In this document: one piece after another, positions 62,896 through 64,000 of the stretch
Position numbering within the stretch: the stretch's first letter is position 1
Layout: every line of letters begins with the position of its first letter
NCBI GenBank assembly: GCA_947846985.1
Contig: CANTUZ010000001.1
Coordinates: forward strand, 185,216,455 to 185,280,454
Source: Fratercula arctica
Taxonomy: Eukaryota > Chordata > Aves > Charadriiformes > Alcidae
Length of the DNA: 64,000 bases
Direction: 5' to 3'
Notes under the pieces: generated by a model
The model's database searches: none
Told to the model about the DNA's origin: nothing
Seen by the model: the letters and a program-made list of their open reading frames with translations, nothing else
Translations under genes and position numbers: made by a program

Positions 62896-64000
62896 AGGAA
62901 AAGCTTATTACCTGATTTTATCCTTGCTAGGACTCATTTCTTCCTTAGGCTCGGACAGGCTAAATCTCTCTTCCTATAAATACTACTCAGTTTGAATTTT
63001 TATATCACCCTCGGGACAGGGGAGAGAAAGGACAGTGCTGCTGGTGATGTGACTGCAGTGATGGGTGAAGCTCCCAAGACACACACAGCCTTCAGATCAG
63101 CTACTGTTTGTCGGGCTGAAGCCCAGACAGCCGAGAAGGCGGCCATCTGACACTGCAAACACGACAGTTGTTTTATTCCTGGGAAGCAGGAGTTAGAAAA
63201 GATCCAGACTGTTAATGGCTTACTTGATTATGCTCTTAAAAGATCGGCTAGGCCTTCTAGTTTTTTCCTTTTAGACATGAACAGAGGAGCAAGAAGTTTT
63301 GCCTTCAATCTTGAAGAGTCTCAGATCATTGGAAGCACTCTAGCTCATCAAGCGAAGCTCAGGGAGAATGGCTCACAGCTGCTTCTGTCTGTGGTGCAGG
63401 CAGTGCCCTAATTTCTCATCCTGCCTCTAGGCTCTTCCCTTTGCACTTAAAGATTTGGGGTTGGGACGATTCTAGCAAAGCTACTACTCTGTGGCTCTGT
63501 GCTTTTGAACGCCCCGGGGAAGCTGAAGGTTGGCAGCCAGCGCATGGCGGGGGGGCACAAGTGAAAGGAAGGAGCTCCCATTCAGAAACAGGTCCAGAAA
63601 AACTAGTGTTCTGCAGCTGAGGAGAGAATAGATGTAAATTTTCCTTTCTACCGCCTCAAAAAGGAAGAGAAACTAAGCCATAGATAAGTAACATAGGAAC
63701 GATGAGCCTTCAGTTCACACCGCACTTTTAAGTACACCTGGCCAACCCCCTGTTTCATAGCAAAGCAGCATTTCTTCCACAAAGGAACGAATGCCTAGCA
63801 AAGCAATTATTGAATGCTGAATTGGTAAAGATGTGTTTACACCCCATTTGCTGGCAGTAATGCTTGTGCAACTGTGCGTTATCGGGTTCAGTTAGCCAAT
63901 CTGATTGGCTTCTCATGGCCAGTTCCCAGCCTGTCTTCTTAGCCTGACAGAACTGGACATAGAGTCATCTCCTAGAAGATCAGAAACAACATGACATGGA

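Larger units (their letters stand above)
57730..64000 (-). other. DOCK4: DOCK4 intron running off the right edge
   Basis: At least 6.3 kb without a recognisable DOCK4 exon. Contents: a CR1 3' fragment (59965-60312), an (AT)n-rich stretch (61081-61143), a 38/36-bp tandem duplication (61174-61247), a C13 run (62883-62895), and a GC-richer final kilobase with no gene I can recognise. An upstream exon hidden in this stretch cannot be fully excluded, because I do not know the residues that should precede VIITTV well enough. Confidence 0.7.

Overview
This is vertebrate nuclear DNA, most likely from a bird. It is AT-rich and intron-dominated, with consensus GT-AG splice sites. The only interspersed repeats I can place are three CR1 LINE copies, the typical avian/reptilian non-LTR element. 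Introns are short (0.17 to 5.2 kb) for a gene that spans several hundred kilobases in mammals, which favours a bird over another reptile. I cannot name the species. There are no bacterial, phage or organellar features.

The window holds the 3' half of one gene, DOCK4 (dedicator of cytokinesis 4), on the minus strand. I placed 26 coding exons by following splice sites and codon phase from 57729 down to the TGA at 8458-8460. Together they give 2,980 coding bases, an uninterrupted 992-residue C-terminal segment. Residue numbers below are positions in that segment, where 1 is the first complete codon here. Every junction keeps frame with no internal stop, so the gene looks functional. The segment covers the end of the armadillo-like helical region (about 1-200), the whole DHR-2 GEF domain (about 200-620), and the Ser/Pro-rich tail ending in SH3 ligands and a PDZ-type C terminus (about 620-992).

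Layout: 1-5.7 kb is intergenic DNA downstream of DOCK4 with one decayed CR1. About 5.77-8.457 kb is the probable 3' UTR. From 8.458 to 57.729 kb lie exons and introns, including a 27-nt microexon, one GC-AG intron and a CR1 reverse-transcriptase fragment. From 57.73 to 64 kb is the next intron upstream, with a third CR1.

I found no new biological system. The most useful observations concern RNA processing: a long AG-free microsatellite against the last splice acceptor, a frame-preserving microexon with a UGC motif, a GC-AG intron carrying a long pyrimidine tract, and a poly(A) signal overlapping a Pumilio-type motif. The most speculative is a set of exon-like plus-strand fragments at 16.7-19.2 kb.
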